From: Fulvia fulva
Lineage: Eukaryota > Ascomycota > Dothideomycetes > Mycosphaerellales > Mycosphaerellaceae
Assembly: GCF_020509005.1 (NCBI RefSeq)
Contig: NC_063012.1
Location: 3,658,001-3,722,000, forward strand
Direction: 5' to 3'
Length of the DNA stretch: 64,000 nt
Part shown: one piece after another, positions 11,030 through 23,673 of the stretch
Layout: every line of letters begins with the position of its first letter
Position numbering within the stretch: the first letter of the stretch is position 1
Notes under the pieces: model-generated
Databases searched by the model: none
What the model was told of the DNA's origin: nothing
What the model saw: only the letters and a program-made list of their open reading frames with translations
Translations under genes and position numbers: made by a program

Positions 11030-14000
11030 CCTCTAAGCGTCTATATTTACTCGTACGTCTACCGTCTTATACGGCTACTTACTCGTTAAACTCTATACCC
11101 TTATAAAAGCCTAGTTATCCTCTAGATCTTACTCTATCTACCGTATAGCCTCCTTATCTTTAGCCTTTACCGTTTACGAAACACGTTACTTAGTTAGCTA
11201 GTACGCCCTAGGCCTAAGCCTATCTTCGGTAAATACTCGCGTATAATCCTTATAACTACGGTTAGGTATTATTATAGGCCCTACGGATCCTACTCGAGTA
11301 TCGGTATAACTACCGTTACGGTCGTAGAGCTAAGGGCGGCGAGTTTTACTTATACCGGTAACCCTAGTTACGAGAGTAGGCTTTCCCGTAACCTGACTTA
11401 TATAGCGGTATATAGTAAATATATACGGATTAGATTCTATTAAAGGCAAGGCTCGAGTCGACTTATTCGTAACGGTATCTCTATAAATCCTAATCGTATT
11501 AAGTCCGAGCACCTTAGCGTCTAGCGGTAACTAGTTAGATAGAGCTACGAAACTTATAGGCGTAGACAACTCCGGCCGGTTATAGTAAAAGTCTATAATA
11601 GCGGCGGCTGCCCTCGTAAATAGGTTCTTAGTAGGTTACTAAGTTTTACTATCCTCTATGTCCTAATATCCGACCTATCGTACCTTATACTATATATCGA
11701 CCTTACGCTTATACCCCTTCTTCACCTTCCTAGTACGCTTCCTCGTATATATATCTAAGATCTTATCTACCTCGTACTTGATCGCCGCGGGTACCGCTAT
11801 AATGTCGGCCTCGGTATTAGCTTCCGTTATATTAGGGACTATAACTATAGGTAGCGGCGGTATAAGGTACTATCCCTCTAGCGGCGGTAGGTTAGTATCG
11901 TCGGCGCGCTATAATAGCGACGTATAGAAATAGTTATCGAGTCTAGCTAATATATCGGAGAGCTTTAGCTTATAGGAGAGCTTCGAGGGTATAACTTCTA
12001 CGATCTAGTATAGTCTAGTATATCGTCGATCTAGTTTCTTAGAAGGGCGTATCGTACGGATGTTCTTTATACTAAGGAATACCTAATCGCCTACCTTATA
12101 GTCGGGCGAGATATAGCGATGTCGGTTAGCGGCCTTAGCTTATAAGGCTTAAGACATTCTTATATTCTCTTAGAGGAACTAATGTAGCTCGTAAAGGCGT
12201 CGGGCGAATGCTTCGGCGGATTTGCTATCGAGTCGCTAAAGAGTCGTTATCTAGCGGCGATTCCCGCCTATCTATAAGTCGATACGTTCCGTAAACTCGG
12301 GGTTATATCTAAGGTTTACGTAGAAAGGTAAGACACCGGTAGTCTCTAATACGTAGTTATTAATAGTAAACTAAGCTAGGTATAGCTATTTAGCCTAGTC
12401 GCTCTATACCTTATTAACGTAGGCGCGTAAGTACTATTCTATATTCTAATTAGTACGCTTAGACTAACCGTCCGTCTCGGGGTGATATAATGAACTTAGC
12501 TTACGTTAAATCCGTAGTATCTTATATAGCTACTTCTAGAAAGTTACGATAAACTGTTTCCCTCTATTAGAGGTAATCGTGTCCGGGAGCCTATATCGAC
12601 TAAATACGTACTTTAAGAATAGGCGCGCTATATTCTTCGCCGTTATAGCTCTAATAGGAATAAGTTCTACTTCTTTCGTTAGGCGGTCCGTAACGGTTAT
12701 AATGTTATTATAAGTCATACCGTCGAGTTCGCTATCTAGTAAGTCTACTATAAAGTCGACTAATATATAGCGCTAAGGTCGTTCTGGTATAGAAAGTAGA
12801 TATAATAATCTAGGTAGCTAGGTATATAGAGATTTCGTCGTACGGTATACTTAGTAATTTACGGTATATCTACATACTAATCTTACTAAGCTAGGCTAGT
12901 AAAATTCACGTACTACGAGCTTATATATACGGGCTCTACTAGGATAGCCTACTACTAGTACGTCGTAGTTCATCTTTACTATTCGAGTCCGTAGCTTCTA
13001 GTTATCCGGTACCTATAAGCTCTAGTCGCCGTACTAATTACGGACGTAGAGTATATCTCCTTCTACCTTATAGTATACTAGGTATACCTTCGTCTTTTAA
13101 AGAAGTAGCGGGATTGCGTTACCTTTCTATAGCATCTTAATTACTACCTTGAGCTCCTAGTCTACGGCGTACGCTATTACTATTCGATACTCGAGTTTAG
13201 CCTCGTAATTAGCCTCTATCGTAGGCTTCGATATAGTAGTAGCTTCTACCGGTATAGCGGCTTCGGCTAGTATAAATTCTATTGCTTCTAGGTTTAGCGG
13301 AGTTTCCGTCTCTTTAGTAACATCTTCTACGGTTACGCGTATAGAGTTAATCTTAAGGAATCGCTTAGGCGGTAGTAACGTCTAGTACTAATACTAATTA
13401 CGCGGATCGTCTACCCCCTACGGAAGGTCCTAGCTACGTCTCGTTAGACTGTCTAGCTTTATGCCTTAAACACCGAGCCTATAGACGATACGGAAGTTAA
13501 ACTAAGAGAGAAACTTAGCCTACCTCGCCTAACGTCGATTGAGCTACTTCGTCGTTATAAAGTACTCTAGGTTCTTATAATCTATAAACACTTTGACCGG
13601 TTCGATAGTGTTATTATCTACTCCGTAGGCCAATTTAGGCCTCTACTCTTCAAACGCCTTAATAATAGCTAATAGCTCCTTGTCGTAGATCTTATAGTTA
13701 TACTCTTATAGACTCAACTTCTTAGAGTAAAACGCTACCGGGTATAGGACGCCTTCTTCGTTATATTAGGAGAGGACGCCGGTATTAACGAAATCCGAGG
13801 AGTCCGTCTTAACGACTATCTACCTCCCCGGTACGTAATGTACTAATATGCCCGCTTTGCTAAATGCTGCCTTTAATACGTCAAACGCCTTCTAGCACCC
13901 TAGTGTCTAATCGATTCTTCTGTTCTTATAGTTACTAGGGCTATCGGACTTAGTCAAGTTGGTTAGCGGCGATACGAGTCGCGAGAACGCTTCGATAAAC

Positions 14001-15690
14001 CGTCTATAGAAGTTAGCGAAGCCTAGGAACGCTTATATAGCCTTTAGGTTAGTTAGAGCCTCCTAGCTTTAGATACATTCTAGCTTATCGGGGTCTATTT
14101 TAATACCTTCTAGCGTAATAATTAGGCCTAGGTATTTGACTCTCTACTAATAGAATTCGTATTTATTAATATCTACGGTCAACCCGGTATCGCGTAGTTT
14201 TATTAAAACCTTCGTTACGTACTCGATATACTCTTCGAGTATATCGCTGAAAATTAGTATATTATCTAGGTATACCGATACGAAGTCGTTAAGGTGTTCC
14301 TATAATATACTGTTAATATATAACTAAAACGATGCCGGGCCGTTATATAGACTAAACGGTAAGACTAGACATTTATATACTCCGTACCGGGTAGCGAACG
14401 CTATTAGCTATTTATGCCCCTCGGTAATACGAAGCTTATTAAAGGCTACGACGATATCTAGCTTCGTAAAGTACTTCTTACTATACATCCTATTAAGGGT
14501 TTCCTAGATCAAAGGTATAGGGTACCTATTCTTAATAGTTATTATATTTAGCCCTCGATAGTTAATATATACTCGGAGTCCTCCTCCTAGCTTACGTACT
14601 ACTAGAATAGGAGCTAGGGACTAGCTTGTCTTCTAACTAGCCTTACGGACTTTCCCTTCGCTCTCCTACTTAGTAACTTATTTCTTAACTACTTTATTCT
14701 CTTACGGTACAAGCCTATAGGGTTTGCGGTAAGGAGGCTCTTATAGGCCGTCGGGCTTTATATAGATTTTATAGTTAATACCCGGCCTATAAGGCGGGAG
14801 CCCTTTATAGTCTTTAGCTAAGAACGCGTCCGTAATATAATAGTACTCGGGCGGAAGCTTCTCCTTCGGGTTATAGTTAAATTACTTATTTAGGAACTAA
14901 TTAAGGTCGTTAGCTAATATTACACTTAGCTTTAACTCGCCGTTACTATCCGTTTCGCTAGACTCGTTACTAGTAGGTAGAATATAGAAGTACTCGGCCC
15001 TAGGCCGGTACGTATATATCTCCTAAGCGTAACGACTGACGCCTTAATAGTCCACTTTCTTATCGTCGTCTATATATAAGGACGAGACGTTTAACTCCGC
15101 CCCTCCTACCGTAAATCCTAGCGACTCCCCGGTAAAGGGCTCTAGTCCGTATTTTATACGTTACCGGTATTAGTAGTTTAGGGACTAAACTGTTATCAAA
15201 GTCTTCCTACGAAGACAGTGACTAAAGTAGTAGTCTAATCTAAGGGCTACTTCGCCGGTTTCCTAGAAGATATTAGGGTTATACTAGCTTAACTAAGGTA
15301 GGCCGAGGACGATCTCGTATTCGAGGTCGGTTACGTAGTATATCATTTGCTCGTAATAATAACCGCCGATAATAACGTCGACTAAGGCTACGTATATAAT
15401 ACGTCTAGTACTCGCCTTCCTATTACCTAGTATTAAGTTCTTGCTCTAAACTAGGGGTATTAGAGGGATGTTATGTTTACGTATATATTTCTAATCGAGA
15501 AAGAGAGAGGTTGAAGTAGAATCTAGTAGGCCTCGTACCTTTCCATTTTGTATTATTATAGGCAGTACTATATAAGGGTATATATTCGGCAACTATAATT
15601 CTAATATATAGGCCGATATCTTAAGTTCTCCGCTATAGTCCGTCTCTTACATTCTATACCTCTCGATCTTATACTCTTTCTAATTCTTAT
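11030..15690 (-). pseudogene. gypsy-1 pol relic (protease, RT, RNase H, integrase)
   Basis: Minus-strand Pol remnant with domains in gypsy order. The protease is at about 15280-15560 (L-L-D-S-T-S, then V-L-G-L-P). The RT lies at about 13900-14900, with the catalytic box at about 14245-14285 reading Y-L-D-N-I-L-I-F-S, i.e. YLDD with the last Asp changed to Asn. RNase H is at about 13480-13810 (Y-D-K-E-L-L-A-I-I-K-A-F-E-E). Integrase is near 12000-13000; the core at 12536-12718 contains V-T-D-R-L-T-K and I-T-S-N-R-G-K-Q-F, where the family has S-D-R-G, so a catalytic Asp is Asn. TAG/TAA stops are frequent. It is dead by both nonsense and active-site changes. Confidence 0.75.
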
Positions 15691-15699
15691 TCTAACTAC

Positions 15700-17640
15700 T
15701 ATCTACTATACTTAGGTAGTGGCCCCGGTATTTCCCTACTCGGTAGTAAGGGCGCTTAAGTTCGGAGTCGCGTTACGTAGTCGAGGTAGGCGGTAGTCGC
15801 CGTCGTAGCCGTATATCTCGTACTCGGGGTTACTAGTAATATATAGTCCGGTACGGTAACGGAAGTACTTACCCTACTTCTTTAGATCTTCGCGACCCTC
15901 GCGGTTAAGCGGTAGTAGATTCTAAAGGTGTACTAGCAAGTCTTCCTTCTTCTTAATTCCTAAGTACTATAGTAGGCGCTATACGATCGCGCCGGTCGCG
16001 CTAGCTACGGTAGCTATAGTAGTTATAACGTTACTAGTAGGGCCTAGGTTCTAGTTACCTCCTCCGCCGCTACTACGAGGGCGGTTATTATCCTACTAAG
16101 GGTATAGCTACTCGGTCTCGTAGAAGGTCTCGTCTAACTCGGTATACTCCTTAATAATATCCTATATACTATTTAGGCGACGGTTAACCTCTCGGTCGCC
16201 GAATATCTTAACGAAGTACTTACGGTTTAGGGGTATACGGAAAAGCATTAGCTCGGTATTATCCCCCTAGTCTATCTAGGTACGTAACTTTAAGTAACGT
16301 ACGAATAATACGATAAAGGATTCCTTCTACTACTACTTATAGGTTATAATATCGACTATAGCCTTTATAGCTTCGTTCCGGGTACCGTACTATCGAGTTA
16401 TCTAGTCTAGTAGCTCCTCGCCGGTACTAAACTCGTTATATAACTAATGTCCTAGGATAGGGATACGTAGCTTAATAGTAGTCTAGACTTTAGTATTAGT
16501 CTATCTATATAGGAAGCGGAGGGTATCCTACTCGGTACGGAAGGTCGCTACTATAAGCTTTAGTAGGATACTCGTATACTAACTATCGAAAGATAGGTCG
16601 GTATCGTTCTTAAACTTCTTAGGATCTAGTACCCCCTTACCGATCTCTATACTACGCTCTAAGGTACGGTCGATATTAATAAGACGCTCGGCGAGGTCTA
16701 CTAGCGGTGTCTATATACGATTAGTACGTCCTCCTCTAGTACGTACCGTCTCTTAGCGCTCGTTACGGCGGCGATTGTCGCGGCCTCGATCCTTATCCTT
16801 ATCGCTACGGCCTAGGCCGTTATTATTATCGTTATATCTACTACTACCCCTACCGCCCCCGGTAGCGGCTTTACGATATATACGCTAAAGCTTCTCGAGG
16901 GAGGTCTCTCGCGGGTAAGAGCGCGAGCGTAACGGACTACGGCCTCGACGTCTATTACCGTTAGTAGTATTGTCCTCTATAGCTTAGAGTCGAGTCTTTA
17001 AGTTATTAATCTCCTTCTATAACGCCTAGCTTATACTCTTAGTATCTTATACCTTCTTCTTAGCCTCTTATACCTTCTTCTTCTCCTTTTCGCTAAGATC
17101 GTAAAATTGCTTATATAGATTATTAGCTTACTTATACTTGTCCTAGACCTCCTTTATCTTAGCTAGGTCTAGTACGTTCTTAAGATCCTATACTATATTC
17201 TATAAGGCGGACTTCTCGGTTCTAAGTATCTAATAGATACGGTCGTATTCGGCGTAGAGGTTACGGTACTAGTCGTTCTAGAGGGCGTTTATACGTTATA
17301 AGACGTCGACTTACTCGGTAGCGGTCTAAGCGGTATTAAATACTCGTAGGATAAAGTCGTATAAAGTCTTAGGATAGTCTCGGACTAACTCGGCGAGGTC
17401 GTTCGCGTCGACGTTCTAGAAATCGCTAGCGGCGATATGTTCGGCTTCGTTAAGAGAGTAGTAAATAGGTAGTATGTCGTCGCTACCCTTCTCCTAGTAC
17501 TCCTTTAGCTCGTAGAGTTCTATAAAGTTAATAGCGCCTCTCTATTCCCTATCGAGCGCCTTCTCCTATACTATATCTAACTCCTACTAAAGAGCGACGC
17601 CGGTATTAATCGTAATACGCCGGTCGTTATCTTAAGTCTA
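15700..17640 (-). pseudogene. gypsy-1 gag relic
   Basis: Minus-strand Gag remnant. The recognisable landmark is a C-terminal zinc knuckle at about 15815-15875, reading G-K-Y-F-R-Y-R-T-G-L-Y-I-T-S-N-P-E-Y. This is a CX2CX4HX6C motif in which all three Cys and the His have turned into Tyr. It is followed by Y-D-G-D-Y-R, as in the gag relic at 10520-10640. Gag would form the retrotransposon capsid. Many TAG stops make it non-coding; its start was not determined. Confidence 0.55.
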
Positions 17641-17945
17641 GGACTATAGAAAAGATAAGAGATCTAGGAAAAGAGATATACGCTTGCCTAAGGGCTTTAC
17701 CGGTAGTAGTATACCGTCCTAGGTCTATAAGTCCTACTAACTCGTTATAGTATAGATATTAACGCGACCTATCGCTATCGCTAAGGTCTTCGCGGCGTTA
17801 ACTTCTCTAGGTATCTACGTACTCGGCGCCTTACCGTGTTCTACTATACGCTCGTAGTCGCGTGTTCTTTAGTTCTATAAGTCTATTCCTATTATTACGC
17901 GTCCCTTACCTAAATCCGTAATCTAGGTAGGGTAGTAGAACAAAC

Positions 17946-18129
17946 TATAAGGGCGCGCGTACTATAGGGTCCGAGAGAGATAGTTGTTGTTCTACGAAGC
18001 TACGAAAGAGGAGCGCGAGGCGCGGCGAAGTTATATAGTTATACTAAGCCGCGCTAACCCGATATAGAAGGTCCGCGGAATAGCCGGGCCGACGCTTCGG
18101 TAGTAAAGGGTCGCGGATAGCCCGTATTA
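17946..18129 (-). repeat. 5' LTR of gypsy-1 (184 bp)
   Basis: Direct repeat of 10817-11000. On the plus strand it begins TATAAGGGCG, ends CCCGTATTA and is followed by the target duplication TTAAG at 18130-18134. For the minus-strand element this is the promoter-bearing 5' LTR. The primer-binding site would lie just left of 17946; I could not match it to a tRNA, and RIP may have changed it. Confidence 0.88.
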
Positions 18130-18134
18130 TTAAG

Positions 18135-18404
18135 ATATCGGTATATATACTAGATAAATAATAACTAGCTATATACCCTTATATAGTATTACCCGTAATA
18201 ATATAATATAAAATGGCTCGTAGCCTTATAGATTCTGCCTCTACCTCTCTCTTTCTTAATTAAAAATTTATACGTAAATATATAACCCCCTTAATCCCTT
18301 TAACGAAGAATAGACGATTAATACTAGGAGATAGATCGGTAATAGCGCGTTAGATCATATATATAGCCCTTAGGTGACTCGGATTTTCGCCTTATATCGC
18401 TAAA
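18135..18404. other. Unassigned AT-rich stretch between gypsy-1 and LINE-A
   Basis: About 270 bp of very AT-rich sequence with no recognisable reading frame. It follows the TTAAG duplication of gypsy-1 and ends where homology to the inverted LINE-A copy starts (about 18405, matching about 32676 on the other strand). It contains TATTACCCGTAATA (near 18210), loosely like the gypsy-1 LTR terminus; this may be an older LTR remnant or chance. Confidence 0.4.
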
Positions 18405-21400
18405 TACGACATATTCGAAAGCTCTTATTAAGGCTATTCTAACGATCTACGAAGTAGGCTACTACCCCTAGAATTAAGAGAGTTCTACCTTATTTAATTT
18501 AGATAGCTTGAAGTTCTCTTCACCCTGTTTCTTTAGCTCTAAACGCCGCGGAGGTGCCTAGCTATATTAGGTAACTCCTAGGTAATAGTAGCCTAGGCTA
18601 CGGTACTACCCGCGCCTACGGCTCTATAGGCGAAGCTCCTCTAAGACAACTAGTAGCAACTTATAGAGGACGTAAAAGGTATAGAAACTAACGATTAGCT
18701 CCTATACCGGTCTCTATAGGTAATAATTACTTAGCTACGTACGGCGCTTATACTATCGTATTACCGAGGGTAATAAGAAATAAGGACGACGTCTTAGGCG
18801 ATTAGTAAGGCCACCCGGAATCAATACCCCTATAGCTAGGTATTAGTCGCGGTATCGATACTAGGCCTCCGCCTAACGTACGATATAGTTACGATCCGTA
18901 TTATAGTAAAGGAAGACTAGGCCGAAGTTACGAAGCTATCGAATAAGGAGCTCGCCTAACGAATTATCTCACTAGAGGTAGTCGTAGTAAACTAATAGTC
19001 TAACGGTACTCTATAGATCTATACTAGCTCTACTACTACTAGGAGGTACCTAGAGGTATAGCTATAGTAGGTATCTAAGGTTACGGTATTAGCGAAGGTC
19101 TTAACGAAGTAATTTACGATCCTAGTCTACGATATACCTAAAGAGTTCGACCTAACTAAGGTTGCCTACGTACTCTCTAAGAGGACAACCCGATTACTCT
19201 TAACTCTCTAATCTAGAAGGCGATTTAGCTCTATAGGAAATAGCTAGAAGGTAAGAAGGCCTCGGCGCTAATTATATAGCTATAAGACGTAAAAGCGGCG
19301 GATCTAGTAATAGAATAAGGCCTAATCTAGTAATATAGCCTTAAGATAGTCGAAAAGCACTCCTTATCCTTTTATGTCCTCTAATGCTTTAAATTCTAAT
19401 AGTATAGACACTAAACCTATACGTATATAAACAAGTAGGCCTACTCGAACTATATAGGAGACTATATATCTAGGGGCTATATATCGGCTACGAGGCGGTA
19501 CGCGAACTGTCCGGGGTACTACCTATCGTATAGCGCGGAATGCCTATAGCGGAAACTAGCGAAAAACAAGGTAATTATAAACAGAACCGTCGCCCTAAGA
19601 TTCTACGGCGACCGTAAGGCTAGCCTATACCGGAACTAACTAGCGGCGGTCGGGTATAAGCGCCCTAGGGCCGAGAACAATATAAAGGATACGCAACCTA
19701 GGGCGTACGGGAGGCCACGTGCTCTACTAGCTACGGCGAGGGAATCTAACTAGGCCCGGCTCCCCTTTAGTATATAGCCGATAGGCGTAGACTAGGACGT
19801 ATAAGGTAGTAGTATATAGGATATTATAGAGGAAATGATTGTCGATAACGATAACTAGCCTCGATACGCTTAGTATTATCTAGTATAACGTTAACTATAG
19901 TAAGGATATAGTCTAGAACTATTTCCTATACGAGGCGGACCCGTACGTCTACTACGCCCTAGTAATCTAGGAGCTATAGATTAACCCGTACTATAAGAGA
20001 CTAACGACCTATAAGTTACTAGGCTATACGACATACCTATAAGGCGACGGTAGACCCCGTACGTACTTCTATATTAGTAAGGATATACTAGAATCCGACT
20101 AGGAGGTAGTATACTACGTAGACGAAGAAGACGGGGGCAATATTACCTCCCTCTACGTAGGTAGTACCTAGATATACAACCTATATATATAACCGCTAGC
20201 CTCGAGGTCTAGCCGCGACCTTAGGGTCTATAGACACCTAGATAGTACGCTTAAGAGATAAGGGTACTATATCGTAGTAGGAGACTTTAATATACACTAC
20301 CCTTCCTAGGAAAGCCTTATATAGCCGTACCCTATAGCCGACGAAGTACTCGACTTAATAGCGAGTAACGTAATTGCCCTTATTACCCTAAAGGACCTAG
20401 GCACCTAGAAGAGAAGGGGACTCTAAGGCACGATCAACCTCTTCTAGATCTTAGATAGCTACTACTATATAGTAACCTACTATAGGATCGAATATAAACT
20501 CGAGGCGTCGGTAGACTATATACTAGTTAGGACCTCTATTACGATATAGATATAACGTATACTAGCGAGAACCCCTAAGCTAAACTAGAGAAAGGCCTAC
20601 TAGGCCAATATCTAGGCGTACCTTAACGACTCTAAGATGCTAGTCTAGATTACGTAGTAGTAATATAATAGTAAAGACGAGATAGACGAGGTAGTCTAAG
20701 GGTTAATAGACGTAATATAAAAAGCGACCTTACTTTACGTTCCGCTTATATAACTAACGATATAGTCTAAACTATACTAGACGCCGAAGTATACTACGGT
20801 AGTAAGAGAAGTAAGGAGAGCCCGCCGGGTATAGACGAGTAGCTATAGTAAGGAGGCCTAGAACGTATATAGGGAGGTATACTAATAGAAGAAAGCTATA
20901 ATACGGAGGGAGAAAGTAGTCGGCTAGAGAGCTATAGTAGAAGAAATCGCCGGTAAGCTAGCGAGGATATAGAAGCTAGCAAAATAGGCCCGATAGGACC
21001 CTATATAGGGCCCCTCCTTCTCTATCCTAGCGCTATAATCGCCTAGTAGCCCGGTTAGCGACCCCGAGGCTAAGGCGCGTCTACTAGCTAGTAAGTTCTT
21101 CCCGCCCCTAGTCGAGGCTAATCTAAGCGATATAAATAGCTCTACTCCCCTAGCCCCTAGTATCGCGGTCTAATAGGATATGTCCGAGGGAGATGTTACC
21201 GCTATACTTAGGAAGTTACCGGCGAAGAAAGCCCCGGGGCCGGATAGGATCCTAAACGAGCTACTAAAGAAGTATAGAGATTAACTAGCCCTAGTAGTCG
21301 TAGCGATCTTTAACGCCTACCTATAGACCGGATACTACCCGATAGTATTTAAACAATCGACGATAGTAGTCCTACGTAAGCTATAAAAGGAAGACTATAT

Positions 21401-21881
21401 ATAGGTGTAGTCGTACTGCCTAATTGCGCTCCTTAACACTCTTAGGAAGGCGCTTAAGAAGCTAGTTATAACGAGACTCTCCGAGGCGGTAGAGGAGTAC
21501 TCCCTACTCCCGGACACCTAGATAGGTACGCGCCTATAGCGATCGACGCTATTCGCGATAGAACTTATTACCTCTTAGGTAAAGGCTATCTAGTATAGGA
21601 ATAGGGACAAGGTAGTATCCTTACTTAGTCTAGATATATCGAGGCCTTCGACTACGTATTATACCCGTAGCTACTCTATATCCTAAGGTCGAAAGGACTC
21701 CCTAAGTAGCTTATTAACTTCGTACGGTCCTACCTCTAAAACCGTAGTACGTCGATCCTAGTCGGTTAGTATAAAAGCCTATTTTAAGTAGTCTATACTA
21801 GAATCCCGTAAGGCTTAGCGCTAGTACCTATTCTATTCCTCTTCTTTATAGCGACGCTACTCCTAGCCTTAGAATCCTAGA
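18405..21881 (+). mobile_element. LINE-A, 5' part (ORF1 and N-terminal ORF2), split by gypsy-2
   Basis: Plus-strand non-LTR element, very heavily RIP-mutated. The 5' border is set by the end of homology with the inverted copy at 29637-32676. ORF1 (to about 19800) carries zinc-knuckle remnants near 19385-19500. An endonuclease region follows (about 19900-20500) and then the RT N-terminal half (about 21150-21881), where A-P-G-P-D-R-I-L-N-E is readable near 21230. The reading frame stops at 21881 where the gypsy-2 LTR begins and resumes at 28178. The uninterrupted paralogue at 59383-62548 confirms the two halves are one element. Confidence 0.75.
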
Positions 21882-22401
21882 TGTCATGGTCTCCCCACAG
21901 AGTGTACAGAAGGTGGGGACAGAAGAGCCTCAGAGTGCTCAGAAGTCGTCAAGAAGTGACAGTCCAGCTTGGTGTGTGAGCGCCAAGAATCACATGCCCC
22001 GTAACATTCACTACGGGACCTAGCCCTCCAAATTCACCCCTCTACTAAACCTTGACAGATTCACTTCGGCTCGTGACTATATGACTCACGGCACTCCCGC
22101 GAGCACCCGCGACTGCGCTGGACCCTGGAAGAAGCACGTAGAAGACTCGGAACGTAGGGCAGGTTGGAATAAGGTTTTGAGCAAAGCTGCTGAGCGCGGC
22201 TTCGCACGGGTTAGCCCTGTTGATGCGGGGACACGCACTCGCGAGGGTCGCGTATAAATATCTGGCCTTCCCTAGGCCTCTCTTGCTTTCTTCGTCTTTT
22301 GTTTTGTGTAGCAATCATACTATACCCTTTTGCATCTGCACTTCGCACCTACATTCTCGCTTTCACCCTTGCATCTTACAGGCCAGGCTCTCGCCCTGAC
22401 A
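21882..22401 (+). repeat. 5' LTR of gypsy-2 (520 bp)
   Basis: Identical in length to 27653-28172, with about fifteen differences, all transitions in CpA or TpG context. A TATA box, GTATAAATA, lies near 22252-22260, so transcription should start shortly downstream within the LTR. The TG...CA ends are intact. Confidence 0.93.
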
Positions 22402-22446
22402 TCACAAAAGACCAACAAACCGTCAACCACTCGAGTCATCCTCATA

Positions 22447-23673
22447 GGTGACCACGCCACCGATAGAGGTGTCAACCTCGACAACTAAGACACTCTATTC
22501 CACTTTAGTAAGTGGACTGACATCCCCTTCTCGAACGCCGCTGCCTTCGGTGCCTAGGCAAACGCTAACCCCGACACCGCCTACGCTCTCATCAACCGCA
22601 CCGTCTCCTCTTTCCGCGAGACCGCCTAGCAGGTCGAGCAAGCAAACAACTAAGCAACATACCTTCAAGGTATTGTGAACACCTTCCAGAACCTCGCCCC
22701 GCACGCCGACGACAACCGCCGCTAGCACTTCTCTAAGAAGGTCAACGACCTGGACGAGTTCGACGGCAACAAGAGCAAGTTTGAGGCATTTGAGACACAG
22801 CTCACTATCAAGCTGTTGGCTAATGCCGACCACTTTCCGTAAGAGAAGGACAAAGTCACGTACGTCTTCTCCCTCCTTCGGGGAGACGCCGCGGCTTAGG
22901 TACAACACTACATCGATAACGCCACGCAGACTATCGGCTGCCCGGACGTCCTCACCTTGATGTAGGACCTCCGTGCTGCCTTTAGTGATCTAGACCGTAG
23001 AGCTACCGCCTAGAACGCTATCCACAACCTCCTCTAGAAGAACAAGAGCTTCGCCGAGTACCTCGCGGCCTTTAACCGCGACATCGGGTTCACCGGCTAC
23101 AACGAAGAGACCAAGAAGAGCACTCTCCGCCGTGGTTTGTTAGCAGAGCTTCTTCGAGCCCTCGAGGACAAGGACGTCGGTGCTATAAGCTTCCGTGAGC
23201 TCGTCGAGACCTGCCAGCGCCTCGACTCTAATATAAAACACACCGCCTCTCTCCTCGCTTCCCGTTCTTAAGGTCGTCAGCCTCGTGGTCCCGGAAGCCA
23301 CTTCGCTGCTCCATTAGGCGCCGCCGCTCCTACGGCTCTCCCTCCCGTCTCTGTAGGTGACGCTATAGATCTTAGCGCTAGTGCCGCCGTCCCTCGAGTC
23401 TAGGGCCTCGTCAACGGTAAGCTCACTCCCGAAGAGAAGCTTCGCCGTCGCCAGGCCGGACTCTGTACCTACTACGGCGGTCTAGGCCACATCGTAGCCA
23501 ACTGTCCGCAGCTCGCTGCCCGTAACGCCCGCAACCCGGTTCGCGGCGCTGTCGGCGCTATCGAGCCTGCTCCTACTGCTCCCGCTAAGCAGGAAAAAGC
23601 CTAGGTCTTCCTTATCGACGCGATGAAGACTAAGAACAACGTTTACCGAAAGTAAAGAGAGGAAAGAAGTTGA
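22447..23673 (+). pseudogene. gypsy-2 gag (capsid/nucleocapsid) with RIP stops
   Basis: Frame readable from about 22447, with the retrotransposon Gag core at about 22740-23270: W-V-Q-H-Y-I-D-N-A with W as TAG, then F-S-D-L-D-R-R-A-T-A and F-A-E-Y-L-A-A-F-N-R. Near 23461-23510 a CCHC knuckle reads L-C-T-Y-Y-G-G-L-G-H-I-V-A-N-C; its second Cys is Tyr. Stops are TAG or TAA where Gln or Trp is expected (22841, 22897, 22963 region and others). The frame ends at TGA 23671-23673, or at TAA 23653 if that is original. Pol follows in the -1 frame. The protein would package element RNA, but this copy cannot give full-length Gag. Confidence 0.8.

Larger units (their letters stand above)
10812..18134 (-). 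mobile_element. Complete RIP-mutated Ty3/gypsy retrotransposon (gypsy-1) with TSD TTAAG
   Basis: An LTR retrotransposon of 7,313 bp (10817-18129), transcribed from right to left. The two 184-bp LTRs are flanked by a perfect 5-bp duplication TTAAG (10812-10816 and 18130-18134). In sense orientation the order is gag, protease, RT, RNase H, integrase, the Ty3/gypsy (Metaviridae) order. A purine-rich tract (complement of about 11001-11014) sits just inside the 3' LTR as polypurine tract. All frames are broken by TAG/TAA. LTR termini that should be TG...CA are TA...TA, again a RIP effect. The coordinates given include the target duplication. Confidence 0.88.

Noticed and set aside
22045..22314. 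An 89-codon minus-strand open frame in the 5' LTR, repeated at 27816-28085 in the 3' LTR
   Set aside because: Its duplication only reflects LTR identity; it opposes the element and has no recognisable features.
22495..22908. Antisense open frame of 137 codons across gypsy-2 gag, and similar antisense frames across pol (24087-24374, 25368-25730)
   Set aside because: Shadows of the sense gag/pol frame, which shows the family motifs.
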